Position numbers and translations under genes: made by a program. Shown here piece after piece: positions 7,696 through 14,963 of a stretch of 37,229 nt of DNA. The notes beneath the pieces are model-generated. The model did not search any database, had not been told where the DNA came from, and was given only the letters and a program-made list of their open reading frames with translations. Source of the stretch: Alphaproteobacteria bacterium (GTDB lineage: Bacteria > Pseudomonadota > Alphaproteobacteria > MPNO01 > UBA2964); assembly GCA_009377375.1 (NCBI GenBank), contig WHUE01000041.1, forward strand, positions 1 through 37,229. The letters run 5' to 3'. Within the stretch, counting starts at the first letter, position 1, and the number at the start of each line of letters is the position of its first letter.

Positions 7696-9102
7696 ATGCG
7701 CGAACGCCGGCGGCTCGCCGCCGTCTTCATCCTGTGTGCGGTGGCCGCGGCCGCGATCGTCAGCGGGGGACTCTGGCGGCTGGGCGCGGCCGATGGCGCG
7801 CCTTCGGATGCGGCGGCGGTCGTCGTGCTCACCGTGCTCGGCCTGTGCGCCGCCCTGGGGTTCGTCTGGGCGCGGATCGATAGCGCGCTGCTTTCGCCGC
7901 TTGCGCGGCTGATTCATGCTCTGGACGTGATGGAGCACGCCGGTCCGGGTGCGGCCGTGGATGTTGTCGAGCCGGGGGCGCTGGCGGCACTGGTCGCGCG
8001 CATCGATGCGCTGACGAAGCGCATGCAGGACTCGCAGCGCGAGATCGATTCCGCCGTCGCCGCCACCACCGACCGGCTGGAGGAGGAAAGGAGCCGCCTC
8101 GCCGCCATCCTGCGCGATATCTCCGAAGGGGTGATCGTCTGTAATGCGGATCACTGCGTGCTGCTGTTCAACAATGCTGCCCGCGCGGCGCCGGATGCGA
8201 CGGATCTTCTTGGGCTCGGTCGCGGCATTGGGACGCTGTTCGATCCCGTGCCGCTGACAGCGGCGTTCGACAGGCTGCGCGGCGGCGGCGGCGCGCCCGC
8301 GCCGGTCACGCTGCGGCCCGTCGCCGGCGCTGCCGCCCTGGAGGCGCGCATGGCCCCCATCGTCGAGCCCGACGGCGACGTGCGCGGCTACGTGCTGAGC
8401 TTCGCCGCGCCGGGTCCGCCGCCGCCGGTTCCCGTATCGGAGGGACTGCCGTCGCGTCCGGTGTTCTACGATTTCCGGCCCCCGGTTGCGGGGTCGGCGG
8501 CGGGGACGACGCCGCTTGCGGAACTGGCCGCCGTGGCGTTCGACACGGAGACGACCGGCCTGGACGCCCGCGCCGGTGACGAGATCGTGCAGATCGGCGC
8601 GGTGCGGGTGCGCGGGACGACGGTGCTCGGCGGGGAGACGTTCGAGACCCTGGTGCATCCCGGCCGTCCGGTCCCGGCCGCGTCCACCCGGTTCCACGGC
8701 CTGACCGACGAGAGCGTAGCCGGCGCGCCCGCGGTGGGCGAGGCGGTGGCGCGGTTTCACCGTTTCGCGGGCGGCGCCGTATTGGTGGCGCAGAATGCGT
8801 CTTTCGACATGCGCTTCCTGGCGCGCGCCGAGGCGCGGGCCGGGGTGATCTTCGAGGCGCCGGCGCTTTGCACCATGATGCTGTCGCTGTTCCTGCATCC
8901 GGAGGAACCGGACCATACGCTGGATGCGCTGGCGCGGCGGTTCGGCGTCGAGACGCGGGGCCGTCACACCGCTCCGGGTGACGCGCTGATCACGGCGTCG
9001 ATCTACTGCCGCATGGTTCCGCTGCTGGAGGCTGCTGGCGTGACGACCCTGGACGAGGCGCTGGCCGCCGCCGCGTCGGCCTCGAAGCGCATGCGACGTT
9101 AG
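7696..9102 (+). CDS. Membrane-anchored sensor (2 TM, PAS-like) fused to a DEDDh 3'-5' exonuclease
   Basis: A 468 aa protein. Two hydrophobic helices (about 8-28 and 40-60) flank a very short loop. A HAMP-like linker (LLSPLARLIHALDVMEHAG) follows, then a coiled stretch and a PAS-like domain (about 128-238, EGVIVCNADHCVLLFNNAAR). The C-terminal DnaQ/Pol III epsilon-type exonuclease domain spans about 278-448. The DEDDh residues are all visible: D283 and E285 in FDTETTG, D371 in QNASFDMRFL, H424 and D429 in HTAPGDA. The enzyme should therefore be active and held at the inner membrane. The ATG at 7696 follows GGGAGGGA at good spacing; in-frame ATGs at 7678 and 7570 are less likely. Its stop interlocks with that of the convergent DUF294 gene (TTAG, 9099-9102). 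As I recall, exonuclease/DUF294/symporter neighbours recur in other proteobacteria. The nucleic-acid or nucleotide substrate is unknown. Confidence 0.88.
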   Translation: MRERRRLAAVFILCAVAAAAIVSGGLWRLGAADGAPSDAAAVVVLTVLGLCAALGFVWARIDSALLSPLARLIHALDVMEHAGPGAAVDVVEPGALAALVARIDALTKRMQDSQREIDSAVAATTDRLEEERSRLAAILRDISEGVIVCNADHCVLLFNNAARAAPDATDLLGLGRGIGTLFDPVPLTAAFDRLRGGGGAPAPVTLRPVAGAAALEARMAPIVEPDGDVRGYVLSFAAPGPPPPVPVSEGLPSRPVFYDFRPPVAGSAAGTTPLAELAAVAFDTETTGLDARAGDEIVQIGAVRVRGTTVLGGETFETLVHPGRPVPAASTRFHGLTDESVAGAPAVGEAVARFHRFAGGAVLVAQNASFDMRFLARAEARAGVIFEAPALCTMMLSLFLHPEEPDHTLDALARRFGVETRGRHTAPGDALITASIYCRMVPLLEAAGVTTLDEALAAAASASKRMRR

Positions 9103-10571
9103 CGCCCGCCGGTCAGCACGTTTCCGGAGAGTTCGCCCGCGACCCGGTCGCGCAGCCGGTCCACGACGCGCAGCGCGTCCAGCAGCCCGCGCCGCTCGCG
9201 CCGGGTCAACCAGGAGGGCGGGATGTGGTTGCCCGGGCGCGCGCCGGCGGCCGCCTGTTCCACCTGACGGCGCAGCACCAGCATGCTCATCAGGCGGAAC
9301 GCGGCTGAAATCTCGTCGGCGTCGTCGGCGTCGAGCACGCCGGTCCCGCGCAGGGCAGCGATGCGGGCATGGGTGGGGGTGACGGCGATTCCCTCGCGCA
9401 GGGCGAGAAGCCGGACCGCGTTGACCAGCGCCAGCGTACCGCCGCGCTTGAGGTCCACCTGCCCCCGGTACGGGCCCGGCGCGCGGTCGCGGCGCAAACG
9501 GCCGAACAGGCCGAGGGCCGTTCCGTACCGGGCCTGGTCGCGCATGACTTCCTGCAGGAAGGCTATGTTGCCGCGCATTAGCCCCGTGACGTGACGACGC
9601 AGCATGGCGGCGAGCGCGTCGTCGCCGCAGACCGCCTGGAAGTCGAAGAAGATGTCGGCAAGCCTCACCGCGGCCGGGCTGCGCCGCCGCGCCCAGATCG
9701 CCGTCTGTTCGCGCCACTGCGTCAGCGTCTTGCGCCAGAGCGGGTTGGTCGCCATCACGCCGCCACTGCACAACGGAAATCCCGCCGCATCGAGCGCGGC
9801 GGTCATGCGGTCGGCCAGACCGAGGAAGAAGCCGTCGATGCGGTCGTGTTCGGAATCCGGATAGTCGGCGATGATGAAGCCGTTGTCCTGGTCCGGGAAC
9901 AGATAGCTCTCGCCGCGCCCGCCCGAGCCCATGACGATCGCCGCGAAGGCGACCGGGGGACGGCCGAGCCCGTCCCGTTCCATCGCGCGGAGGGCGGCAG
10001 CGGCGACCCGGCGATGTATCTCCGCATTCACATGCGAGATCAGCGCCTGGATGTCGGCGCAGACGGCGCCGTCGGCGATCATCGCGCCGGCGATCTCCGC
10101 CTCGGCGCGCTTCATTTCGGCGAGCCCCCCGGCGTCCTCGCCCAGCGTCAGCCGGTCGATGATCGCCACCGTCGGCGCGGTGGCCTCGGCCAGCGCCGCG
10201 TCGAGGTCCAGCATGCCGACCGGGGAGCCTGTCGCGTCCACCGCCGGCAGGTGGCGCAGCCCGTGCCGGCGCATCGCGGCGACGGCGGTGTACAGGTAAT
10301 CGTCGGGCCGTACCGTGCGCACGGGCGAGGACATGGCGTCCCACGCCGGCGCCTCCGCCGCCATGCGCAGCGCGACCCGGCGCGCGACGTCCTGCTCGGT
10401 GACGATTCCGGCGCATCCGCCACCGGCGGCGCGGACGATCGCGCAACTGACGCCGGATGCGGCCATCACATCGATCACGTCGCTGCAGGACGCGTCTGGG
10501 GCCAGCAGCGGCGGGGGCGGCGCCATGCAGTCGCGGACCCGGCGGGACAGCAGTGTCGTGGCGACGTCCAT
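9099..10571 (-). CDS. CBS-pair / DUF294 putative nucleotidyltransferase
   Basis: A 490 aa soluble protein with two CBS domains (about 8-65 and 75-130), which normally bind adenine nucleotides. A GlnD/DUF294-type nucleotidyltransferase domain follows, with its hallmark GSGGRGES (215-222) and the metal-binding DQDN (227-230). A helical C-terminal substrate-binding domain runs to the end (about 340-490). By analogy with GlnD it could nucleotidylate a protein or small molecule in response to cellular energy charge. The ATG at 10571 has GGGGAGG just upstream; 43 further open codons upstream have no RBS support. The gene ends in a four-base stop-stop overlap with the sensor exonuclease and is divergent from the symporter. 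The domain calls are secure; the target is unknown. Confidence 0.88.
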   Translation of the reverse strand: MDVATTLLSRRVRDCMAPPPPLLAPDASCSDVIDVMAASGVSCAIVRAAGGGCAGIVTEQDVARRVALRMAAEAPAWDAMSSPVRTVRPDDYLYTAVAAMRRHGLRHLPAVDATGSPVGMLDLDAALAEATAPTVAIIDRLTLGEDAGGLAEMKRAEAEIAGAMIADGAVCADIQALISHVNAEIHRRVAAAALRAMERDGLGRPPVAFAAIVMGSGGRGESYLFPDQDNGFIIADYPDSEHDRIDGFFLGLADRMTAALDAAGFPLCSGGVMATNPLWRKTLTQWREQTAIWARRRSPAAVRLADIFFDFQAVCGDDALAAMLRRHVTGLMRGNIAFLQEVMRDQARYGTALGLFGRLRRDRAPGPYRGQVDLKRGGTLALVNAVRLLALREGIAVTPTHARIAALRGTGVLDADDADEISAAFRLMSMLVLRRQVEQAAAGARPGNHIPPSWLTRRERRGLLDALRVVDRLRDRVAGELSGNVLTGGR

Positions 10572-10934
10572 GAGGCCTCCCCGGCGCCCGTATGTGGCAA
10601 CCAACCATACGCATCCGAAGGTTGCCGGGGCAAGGCAAGCCCGTGAGTCGCGGCCCCGAATCCCCGCTGGCGCCTCTTTCGAAAATAAGCGGTAGATCAA
10701 TTGCTTGCAAAGCGAAATGACGGTTACTCAATTCGTTTGGCACGGCATTTCAGTATGTTAGAGTAATCACCTTCGAATGCGCGACCAGGGAGTGAAGTAT
10801 TCGGTTGCGTATGGTCGATTATTTGCACCGCCGTCATCCCGAAAGGGGGGTGGGGCAGCGGGGATGCAGCATCGTCACGCCGGTGCATCCGGCGTGACGG
10901 AGGGCATCCGTCTTCGCAAGGGGAGGACAGGGCA
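10572..10934. other. Divergent intergenic region, 363 bp, between DUF294 gene and symporter
   Basis: No credible gene lies here. The left half (about 10680-10830) is less GC-rich than its surroundings and should carry the promoters for both divergent genes, but I cannot pick a convincing -35/-10 pair. TTGC-TT-GCAA (10701-10710) is a small palindrome. The right half contains the strong symporter-leader hairpin listed separately and the ribosome-binding site GGGGAGG before the TTG start. Confidence 0.5.
10862..10909 (+). promoter_or_regulatory. Nested hairpin in the 5' leader of the symporter gene
   Basis: CGTCACGCCGG (10873-10883) and CCGGCGTGACG (10889-10899) form a perfect 11 bp stem around the loop TGCAT. 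Outside it, GGATGC (10862-10867) and GCATCC (10904-10909) can close an outer stem. A further GCATCC at 10885-10890 inside the loop could pair with the left outer arm instead, giving a switchable alternative fold. It ends 25 bases before the TTG start at 10935. There is no T-run, so a terminator is unlikely. A leader-RNA control element or a REP-like repeat are the main options. Confidence 0.6.
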
Positions 10935-12908
10935 TTGAGCGCTAAGGTCATCTGGTTGTTCGTCTTCGTATTCCTGTACTGGGCGTACTGCATATTCTGG
11001 GGCATCAAGTGCGCGCGCATGGCGCGGACGGCCGGCGACTACTTCATCGCCGGGCGGCAGATTTCGATGTGGGTGTTCGTCCTGGCGGCGACGGCGACAT
11101 CGTTCTCGGGCTGGACGTTCATGGGCCATCCGGGGCTCGTCTATCGCGACGGGTTCCAGTACGCCTATGCGTCGTTCTACGCCATCACCATTCCGTTCAC
11201 AGGGGTGCTGTTCCTGAAACGGCAGTGGATGCTGGGCAAGCGCTTCGGCTACGTCACGCCGGGCGAGATGTTCTCCGATTACTTCCAGGGCGATTTCATC
11301 CGCATCCTCACGGTGATCGTGGCGCTGCTGTTTTCCATCCCTTATCTGGGCGTGCAGCTCGGCGCGTCCGGCTTCCTGTTCAACGTCCTGACCGACGGCA
11401 TGATCCATACCGAATGGGGCATGTGGATCCTGTCGCTGGTGGTGCTGATCTACGTCGCCTCCGGCGGGCTGCGTGCGGTGGCCTATGTGGACACCGTCCA
11501 GTGCGTCCTGCTGGCGCTCGGCATCGTCATCACCGGGCTGATCGCGCTCAACGCCGCCGGCGGATGGGACGCGCTCAACGCCGGGCTTGCCAAGCTCGGC
11601 GCGTCGGATATCGGCAAATGGGGCACGACCAAGGGGCTCGGCGGCGGCGATTACAACGCCTATCTCGCCATCCCCGGCGTGATCCAGTTCACCGCCGGGC
11701 TCGGGAAGGAGACGCCGGTGGGCGGACTGTGGACGGGTGTCATGTGCCTGACCTACATGTTCGCGCTGATGGGCATCCAGTCCGCCCCCGCGTTCTCGAT
11801 GTGGGCGTTCTCCAACAACAACCCGCGTCCCTTCGCGCCGCAGCAGGTCTGGGCCTCGTCGTTCTGCATCGGGTTCATCCTGTTCTTCTTCACGGCGTTC
11901 CAGGGCATGGGCGCGCATCTTCTGGGCGCCAACCCGCAGGTGACGGAGGCGGGGCTCGCGCTCTCCAGCGTGATCCCGGCCAGCGTGGCGACCAATCCGG
12001 ACTCGCTGGTGCCGCACTACTTCAACCTGATGGCGGAGGCGGCACCCTGGCTGGTCGGATTGCTGGCGGTCTGCGCGCTGGCGGCGATGCAGTCGACGGG
12101 GGCGGCCTACATGTCGACCGCCGGCGGCATGCTGACCCGCGATCTCTACAAGCGCTATCTCAACCCGTCCGCCACCCATGAGACCCAGAAGCTCTGGGGC
12201 CGCATGGGCGTCGCCTTCATCGTGCTCGCGGCGCTGCTGGTCGCGACCTTCTCGAAGGACGCGCTGGTGCTTCTCGGCGGGCTGGCGGTGGCCTTCGGGT
12301 TCCAGATGTGGCCGGCACTCGCGGCGGTGTGCTGGTTCCCGTGGATTACCCGGCAGGGCGCGACCTGGGGCCTGTTCGCCGGGCTGCTCGGCGTCATGTT
12401 CACCGAGGACGTGGGGATCAGCATGCTCACCGTCCTGGGCTTCGAGCCGGGATGGGGCCGCTGGCCGTGGACGATTCATTCCGCGGGCTGGGGCATCATC
12501 TTCAACGTCGCGGTCTGCGTCGTCGCCTCAGCAGCGACCCAGACCGAGGCCACCAGTGCGCACAGGATGAAGTACCACAACTTCCTGCGCGAGCACGCGA
12601 CGCTCAGTGCCGACAAGAAGAAGCTGGCGCCGCTGGCCTGGATCGTCACGCTCGCCTGGCTGTTCTTCGGAATCGGCCCGGGCGCCGTGATCGGCAACGA
12701 CATCTTCGGCGCGCCGAACGCCGGGGTGGAGGGCTGGACCTTCGGCATCCCGTCGATCTGGGCGTGGCAGATCCTGTTCTGGGCGCTGGGCGTGGCGATG
12801 ATGTGGTTCCTCGCCTACAAGATGGAGATGTCGAGGGTGCCCGATAAGGAGATCGAGGTGCTGACCGAAGACTACGGCGCCGCCCCTGCGGCGGGCGCGG
12901 CCGAATAG
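10935..12908 (+). CDS. Sodium:solute symporter family (SSS) transporter
   Basis: A 657 aa polytopic inner-membrane protein of the sodium:solute symporter superfamily, with about 13-14 hydrophobic helices. Family features include the N-terminal AGDYFIAGRQIS segment, SFSGWTFMGHPGLVYRDG in the first core helices, the GGLRAVAYVDTVQ segment after the fifth helix, and MQSTGAAYMSTAGGMLTRDLY in the second inverted repeat, the usual position of Na+-site residues. The start is an unusual TTG at 10935, with GGGGAGG about ten bases upstream; no better ATG lies near. It resembles the larger symporter subgroup found beside DUF294 and exonuclease genes in proteobacteria. A short organic acid such as acetate is a reasonable guess but is not shown. 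It is followed by a strong terminator at 12931. Confidence 0.9.
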   Translation: MSAKVIWLFVFVFLYWAYCIFWGIKCARMARTAGDYFIAGRQISMWVFVLAATATSFSGWTFMGHPGLVYRDGFQYAYASFYAITIPFTGVLFLKRQWMLGKRFGYVTPGEMFSDYFQGDFIRILTVIVALLFSIPYLGVQLGASGFLFNVLTDGMIHTEWGMWILSLVVLIYVASGGLRAVAYVDTVQCVLLALGIVITGLIALNAAGGWDALNAGLAKLGASDIGKWGTTKGLGGGDYNAYLAIPGVIQFTAGLGKETPVGGLWTGVMCLTYMFALMGIQSAPAFSMWAFSNNNPRPFAPQQVWASSFCIGFILFFFTAFQGMGAHLLGANPQVTEAGLALSSVIPASVATNPDSLVPHYFNLMAEAAPWLVGLLAVCALAAMQSTGAAYMSTAGGMLTRDLYKRYLNPSATHETQKLWGRMGVAFIVLAALLVATFSKDALVLLGGLAVAFGFQMWPALAAVCWFPWITRQGATWGLFAGLLGVMFTEDVGISMLTVLGFEPGWGRWPWTIHSAGWGIIFNVAVCVVASAATQTEATSAHRMKYHNFLREHATLSADKKKLAPLAWIVTLAWLFFGIGPGAVIGNDIFGAPNAGVEGWTFGIPSIWAWQILFWALGVAMMWFLAYKMEMSRVPDKEIEVLTEDYGAAPAAGAAE

Positions 12909-12930
12909 CCGGACCGTATTCCGGCCGGTG

Positions 12931-12960
12931 CGGGGGAAGGACCTTGTCCTTCCCCCGTTT
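12931..12960 (+). terminator. Rho-independent terminator after the symporter
   Basis: CGGGGGAAGGAC (12931-12942), loop CTT, GTCCTTCCCCCG (12946-12957): a perfect 12 bp stem with a three-base loop, followed by TTTCGTT. It sits 22 bp after the symporter stop and 20 bp before the next ATG, so the downstream small genes are separated or read through at reduced level. Confidence 0.88.
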
Positions 12961-12980
12961 CGTTATAGTAGGCTGATGCG

Positions 12981-13217
12981 ATGGAACGCTTCTTCACCGC
13001 CGAATACGCGTGGGTCTGGGCGCTGGCGCTCGCCGCCGCGCTGTTCTTTCCGGTACGCCAGCTTCTGTGGGCGCTCTATGTCCGCCGCGCCGAGCGCGAC
13101 GGCAACGAGGACAAGGCGCGGCGCCGGGCGCTCAGGAAGCGCGCCGCCGTGACCTCGGCGCTGCTCTGCTTCGTGTTTTCGATGTTCTACGCCTTCAACC
13201 TGCTTCAGGGCCGCTGA
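12981..13217 (+). CDS. Small two-TM membrane protein
   Basis: A 78 aa protein of unknown function. Two hydrophobic segments (about 10-33 and 55-75) are separated by a highly charged cytoplasmic-type linker rich in Arg, Lys, Glu and Asp (VRRAERDGNEDKARRRALRKR). The ATG at 12981 lies 20 bp after the terminator stem. The stop is followed three bases later by the GTG of the TPR gene, so the pair forms a small operon. Its position suggests an accessory role to the symporter or the membrane signalling genes nearby, but no domain is recognised. Confidence 0.7.
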   Translation: MERFFTAEYAWVWALALAAALFFPVRQLLWALYVRRAERDGNEDKARRRALRKRAAVTSALLCFVFSMFYAFNLLQGR

Positions 13218-13220
13218 TCC

Positions 13221-13832
13221 GTGAAGGCGTCGGTCCTCCGCCGTTTCGTGATCCTGGGCGCGGCATTCACCTTCGTCGCCTTTTCCGGTTGGGTGATCGT
13301 CCAGCATTTCACCGCCGCCGCTCCGGGCGACTTTCACGTCCGCGAGGGCGACATCCGCCTCGGCGACCGCAAATACGACGAGGCGATCGCCGCATTCGAC
13401 CGCGCCCTGACGGAGATGCCCGACCACCGCGGCGCGCTGATGGGCCGGGCCATCGCCCTCATGCAGATGGGAAAGACGCCGGAAGCGCTGGCGGAATTCA
13501 CCTATCTGATCGATACGCTGGGGAAGGCCCTTGCCGCGGACGACCCGACCGGGCGGGCGACGCTGGCCGCGGCCTATGCCAACCGGGGCATCATGCACGA
13601 CCGGGCGGGGCGCTACGAGACGGCGCTGGCCGATTATGTCGAGGCGCTGAAAACCGACGCCGGGGCGCTGGACGGGCCCAGCCTGTTCGACAAGATCCTG
13701 TACGGCACGCCGCGCCCCTCGACCGTGCTGAAGCGGGCGCAGTACCTGGAGCAGCAACTCAAGCTGCCGCCCGAAGAGCGCCTTCTGCGCGTGCCGGAGA
13801 TCGACGCCGAACAGCGCATGTACAAGCCTTAG
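13221..13832 (+). CDS. Membrane-anchored tetratricopeptide (TPR) protein
   Basis: A 203 aa protein with one N-terminal hydrophobic helix (about 8-27, FVILGAAFTFVAFSGWVIV) acting as signal anchor, then TPR-like helical repeats. The clearest are FHVREGDIRLGDRKYDEAIA through RALTEMPDHRGALMG (about 38-75) and AAYANRGIMHDRAGRYETAL (about 113-132). The repeat region most likely faces the periplasm and scaffolds a protein complex. GTG start at 13221 directly after the stop of the 78 aa protein. Its TAG stop interlocks with the TAA of the convergent siderophore-interacting gene (TTAG, 13829-13832). Partner proteins are unknown. Confidence 0.8.
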   Translation: MKASVLRRFVILGAAFTFVAFSGWVIVQHFTAAAPGDFHVREGDIRLGDRKYDEAIAAFDRALTEMPDHRGALMGRAIALMQMGKTPEALAEFTYLIDTLGKALAADDPTGRATLAAAYANRGIMHDRAGRYETALADYVEALKTDAGALDGPSLFDKILYGTPRPSTVLKRAQYLEQQLKLPPEERLLRVPEIDAEQRMYKP

Positions 13833-14623
13833 TCCTTGCCGTAGTCGTGGTCCGGATAGGCGGTCTCGCCGCGCTTCCAGTACCCCCGCGTGTGCACGTG
13901 GTCCGCCCCCACGCCCCGTTCCTTCAGCAGATGCTGGCGGATGCGGCGCATGGCGCCGGCCTCGCAGGCGATCCACCAGCAGGCGTCCTTCGAGGCGTCG
14001 AGCCTGCGCACGGCCTCTTCCAGCAGGTCGCCGGGGACCGCGCCGGCCGGCTCGCGGTGAAGCCAGACCGGGGAGACGTCCACCTGCGGGCTCAGGGCGC
14101 GTTCTTCCGACGCGGCCGGGATTTCGCACAGCACGGTCGCGCGGCAGCCGGCGGGCAGGGCCTCGAGTATGGTGCCGGCGGCGGGCATCGCGGTGTCGTC
14201 GGCGACCAGGACGATCTCGGCGGCATCCTCGGGCAGGTCGTACCCGCCGCCGGGGCCGGTGATGTACAGCGGCGCGCCCGGCTGCGCGTTCTGCGCCCAG
14301 CCGGCGGCCAGCCCGTCCCCGTGATGGACGAACTCCACCTCCAGCGTCCTTTCGCCGGCGTCGAAGCGGCGCGGCGTGTAGGTGCGCCGGGGCGGGCGGG
14401 GGGCGTCCTCGTCCTCCGGCGTCCAGCCGGAGCCCTCGGGCGCGAACAGCAGCTTCATATGCGCGCCCGGCCTGGGCGGGCCGAAGCCGGCGAGCGCCTC
14501 GCCGCCGAAAGTGACCCGGGTCAGGCGGGGGGTGACCTGTTCCACCCGCTTCACGGTCACGAGCCGGGTCGGGGAACGGGGCCGCTGGCTGGACCGGGCC
14601 GGAGGAGATGCGGTTTCTGCCAT
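13829..14623 (-). CDS. Siderophore-interacting FAD-dependent ferric reductase (SIP/ViuB family)
   Basis: A 264 aa cytoplasmic flavoprotein predicted to reduce Fe(III)-siderophore complexes with NAD(P)H so that iron is released. The FAD-binding beta-barrel carries RRTYTPRRFD (79-88, the RxYT flavin motif) and the GPGGGYDL loop (123-130). The NAD(P)H-binding half has VLVADDTAMPAAGTILEAL and WWIACEAGAMRRIR. The C-terminal RGYWKRGE is typical of the family. I chose the ATG at 14623 because the conserved domain begins there; the frame stays open to 14713. A near-perfect Fur box lies 31-45 bases upstream, consistent with iron repression. No siderophore receptor or biosynthesis gene is in the window. 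Confidence 0.92.
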   Translation of the reverse strand: MAETASPPARSSQRPRSPTRLVTVKRVEQVTPRLTRVTFGGEALAGFGPPRPGAHMKLLFAPEGSGWTPEDEDAPRPPRRTYTPRRFDAGERTLEVEFVHHGDGLAAGWAQNAQPGAPLYITGPGGGYDLPEDAAEIVLVADDTAMPAAGTILEALPAGCRATVLCEIPAASEERALSPQVDVSPVWLHREPAGAVPGDLLEEAVRRLDASKDACWWIACEAGAMRRIRQHLLKERGVGADHVHTRGYWKRGETAYPDHDYGKD

Positions 14624-14653
14624 GTCAGCCACTCCGGACGTTGCGTCTAATGT

Positions 14654-14668
14654 TGCGAATGATTCGCA
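14654..14668 (-). promoter_or_regulatory. Fur box upstream of the siderophore-interacting reductase
   Basis: TGCGAAT-G-ATTCGCA is a perfect 7-1-7 palindrome and fits the TGATAATnATTATCA-type Fur consensus at 11 of 15 positions, with GC replacing AT at two positions per arm. It lies 31 bases upstream of the ATG at 14623, where repressor binding would block the promoter. It indicates iron-dependent repression by Fur or a Fur-like regulator. Confidence 0.85.
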
Positions 14669-14716
14669 TCTCGGGCGCGGTTTGTCCACCCCTCGGACAT
14701 GGATTCCTTCCAAGGC

Positions 14717-14917
14717 TCAGAACTTCACGACGCCGAGCACGTCCTGGAACAGGACCACGAAGAAGAAAAGCGCGGCAATGCAGCCGAACAGCAGGTGGAT
14801 GTAATCGGCCGAGCCGTCCGGGTTGCGGGCGCGGATTCCGCGCCAGGCGATCACCGCCGTCACCGCCAGGAAGACGATGTTGATCGGCATTTCCATGTCG
14901 CCGGCGAACTCGAACAT
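14717..14917 (-). CDS. Small membrane protein, 66 aa, possibly leaderless
   Basis: Unknown function. Two hydrophobic segments (PINIVFLAVTAVIAW and LLFGCIAALFFFVVLFQDVLG) flank a polar loop with RARNPDGSADYIH, giving a hairpin-type inner-membrane protein. The ATG at 14917 has no Shine-Dalgarno sequence. A TATACT -10-like hexamer (14924-14929) lies six bases upstream, which would put the transcript start at or next to the ATG. Internal ATGs at 14896 and 14890 are alternatives. It lies between the Fur box and the 161 aa hypothetical gene on the same strand. Confidence 0.65.
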   Translation of the reverse strand: MFEFAGDMEMPINIVFLAVTAVIAWRGIRARNPDGSADYIHLLFGCIAALFFFVVLFQDVLGVVKF

Positions 14918-14923
14918 GCGGAG

Positions 14924-14929
14924 AGTATA
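14924..14929 (-). promoter_or_regulatory. Candidate -10 hexamer next to the start of the 66 aa membrane protein
   Basis: TATACT on the minus strand matches five of six bases of TATAAT and is separated from the ATG at 14917 by only six bases (CTCCGC). The corresponding -35 position (TTCCGG at 14947-14952) is a weak match. If used, the mRNA would be essentially leaderless. Confidence 0.35.
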
Positions 14930-14963
14930 CCCGCCCGCCCGAGTCCCCGGAACGGCCGCGGCG

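Noticed and set aside
7666..10743. Very long minus-strand open frame (over 1000 codons) spanning the exonuclease and DUF294 genes
   Set aside because: It lies antisense to the exonuclease and out of frame with the DUF294 gene, with Arg/Pro/Gly/Ala-rich low-complexity translation. GC-rich codon bias creates such frames; the two real genes have intact motifs.
10738..10753. Possible sigma-54 promoter before the symporter
   Set aside because: TGGCACG is present at 10738-10744, but the -12 element reads TTCAG instead of TTGC, so the essential GC is missing.
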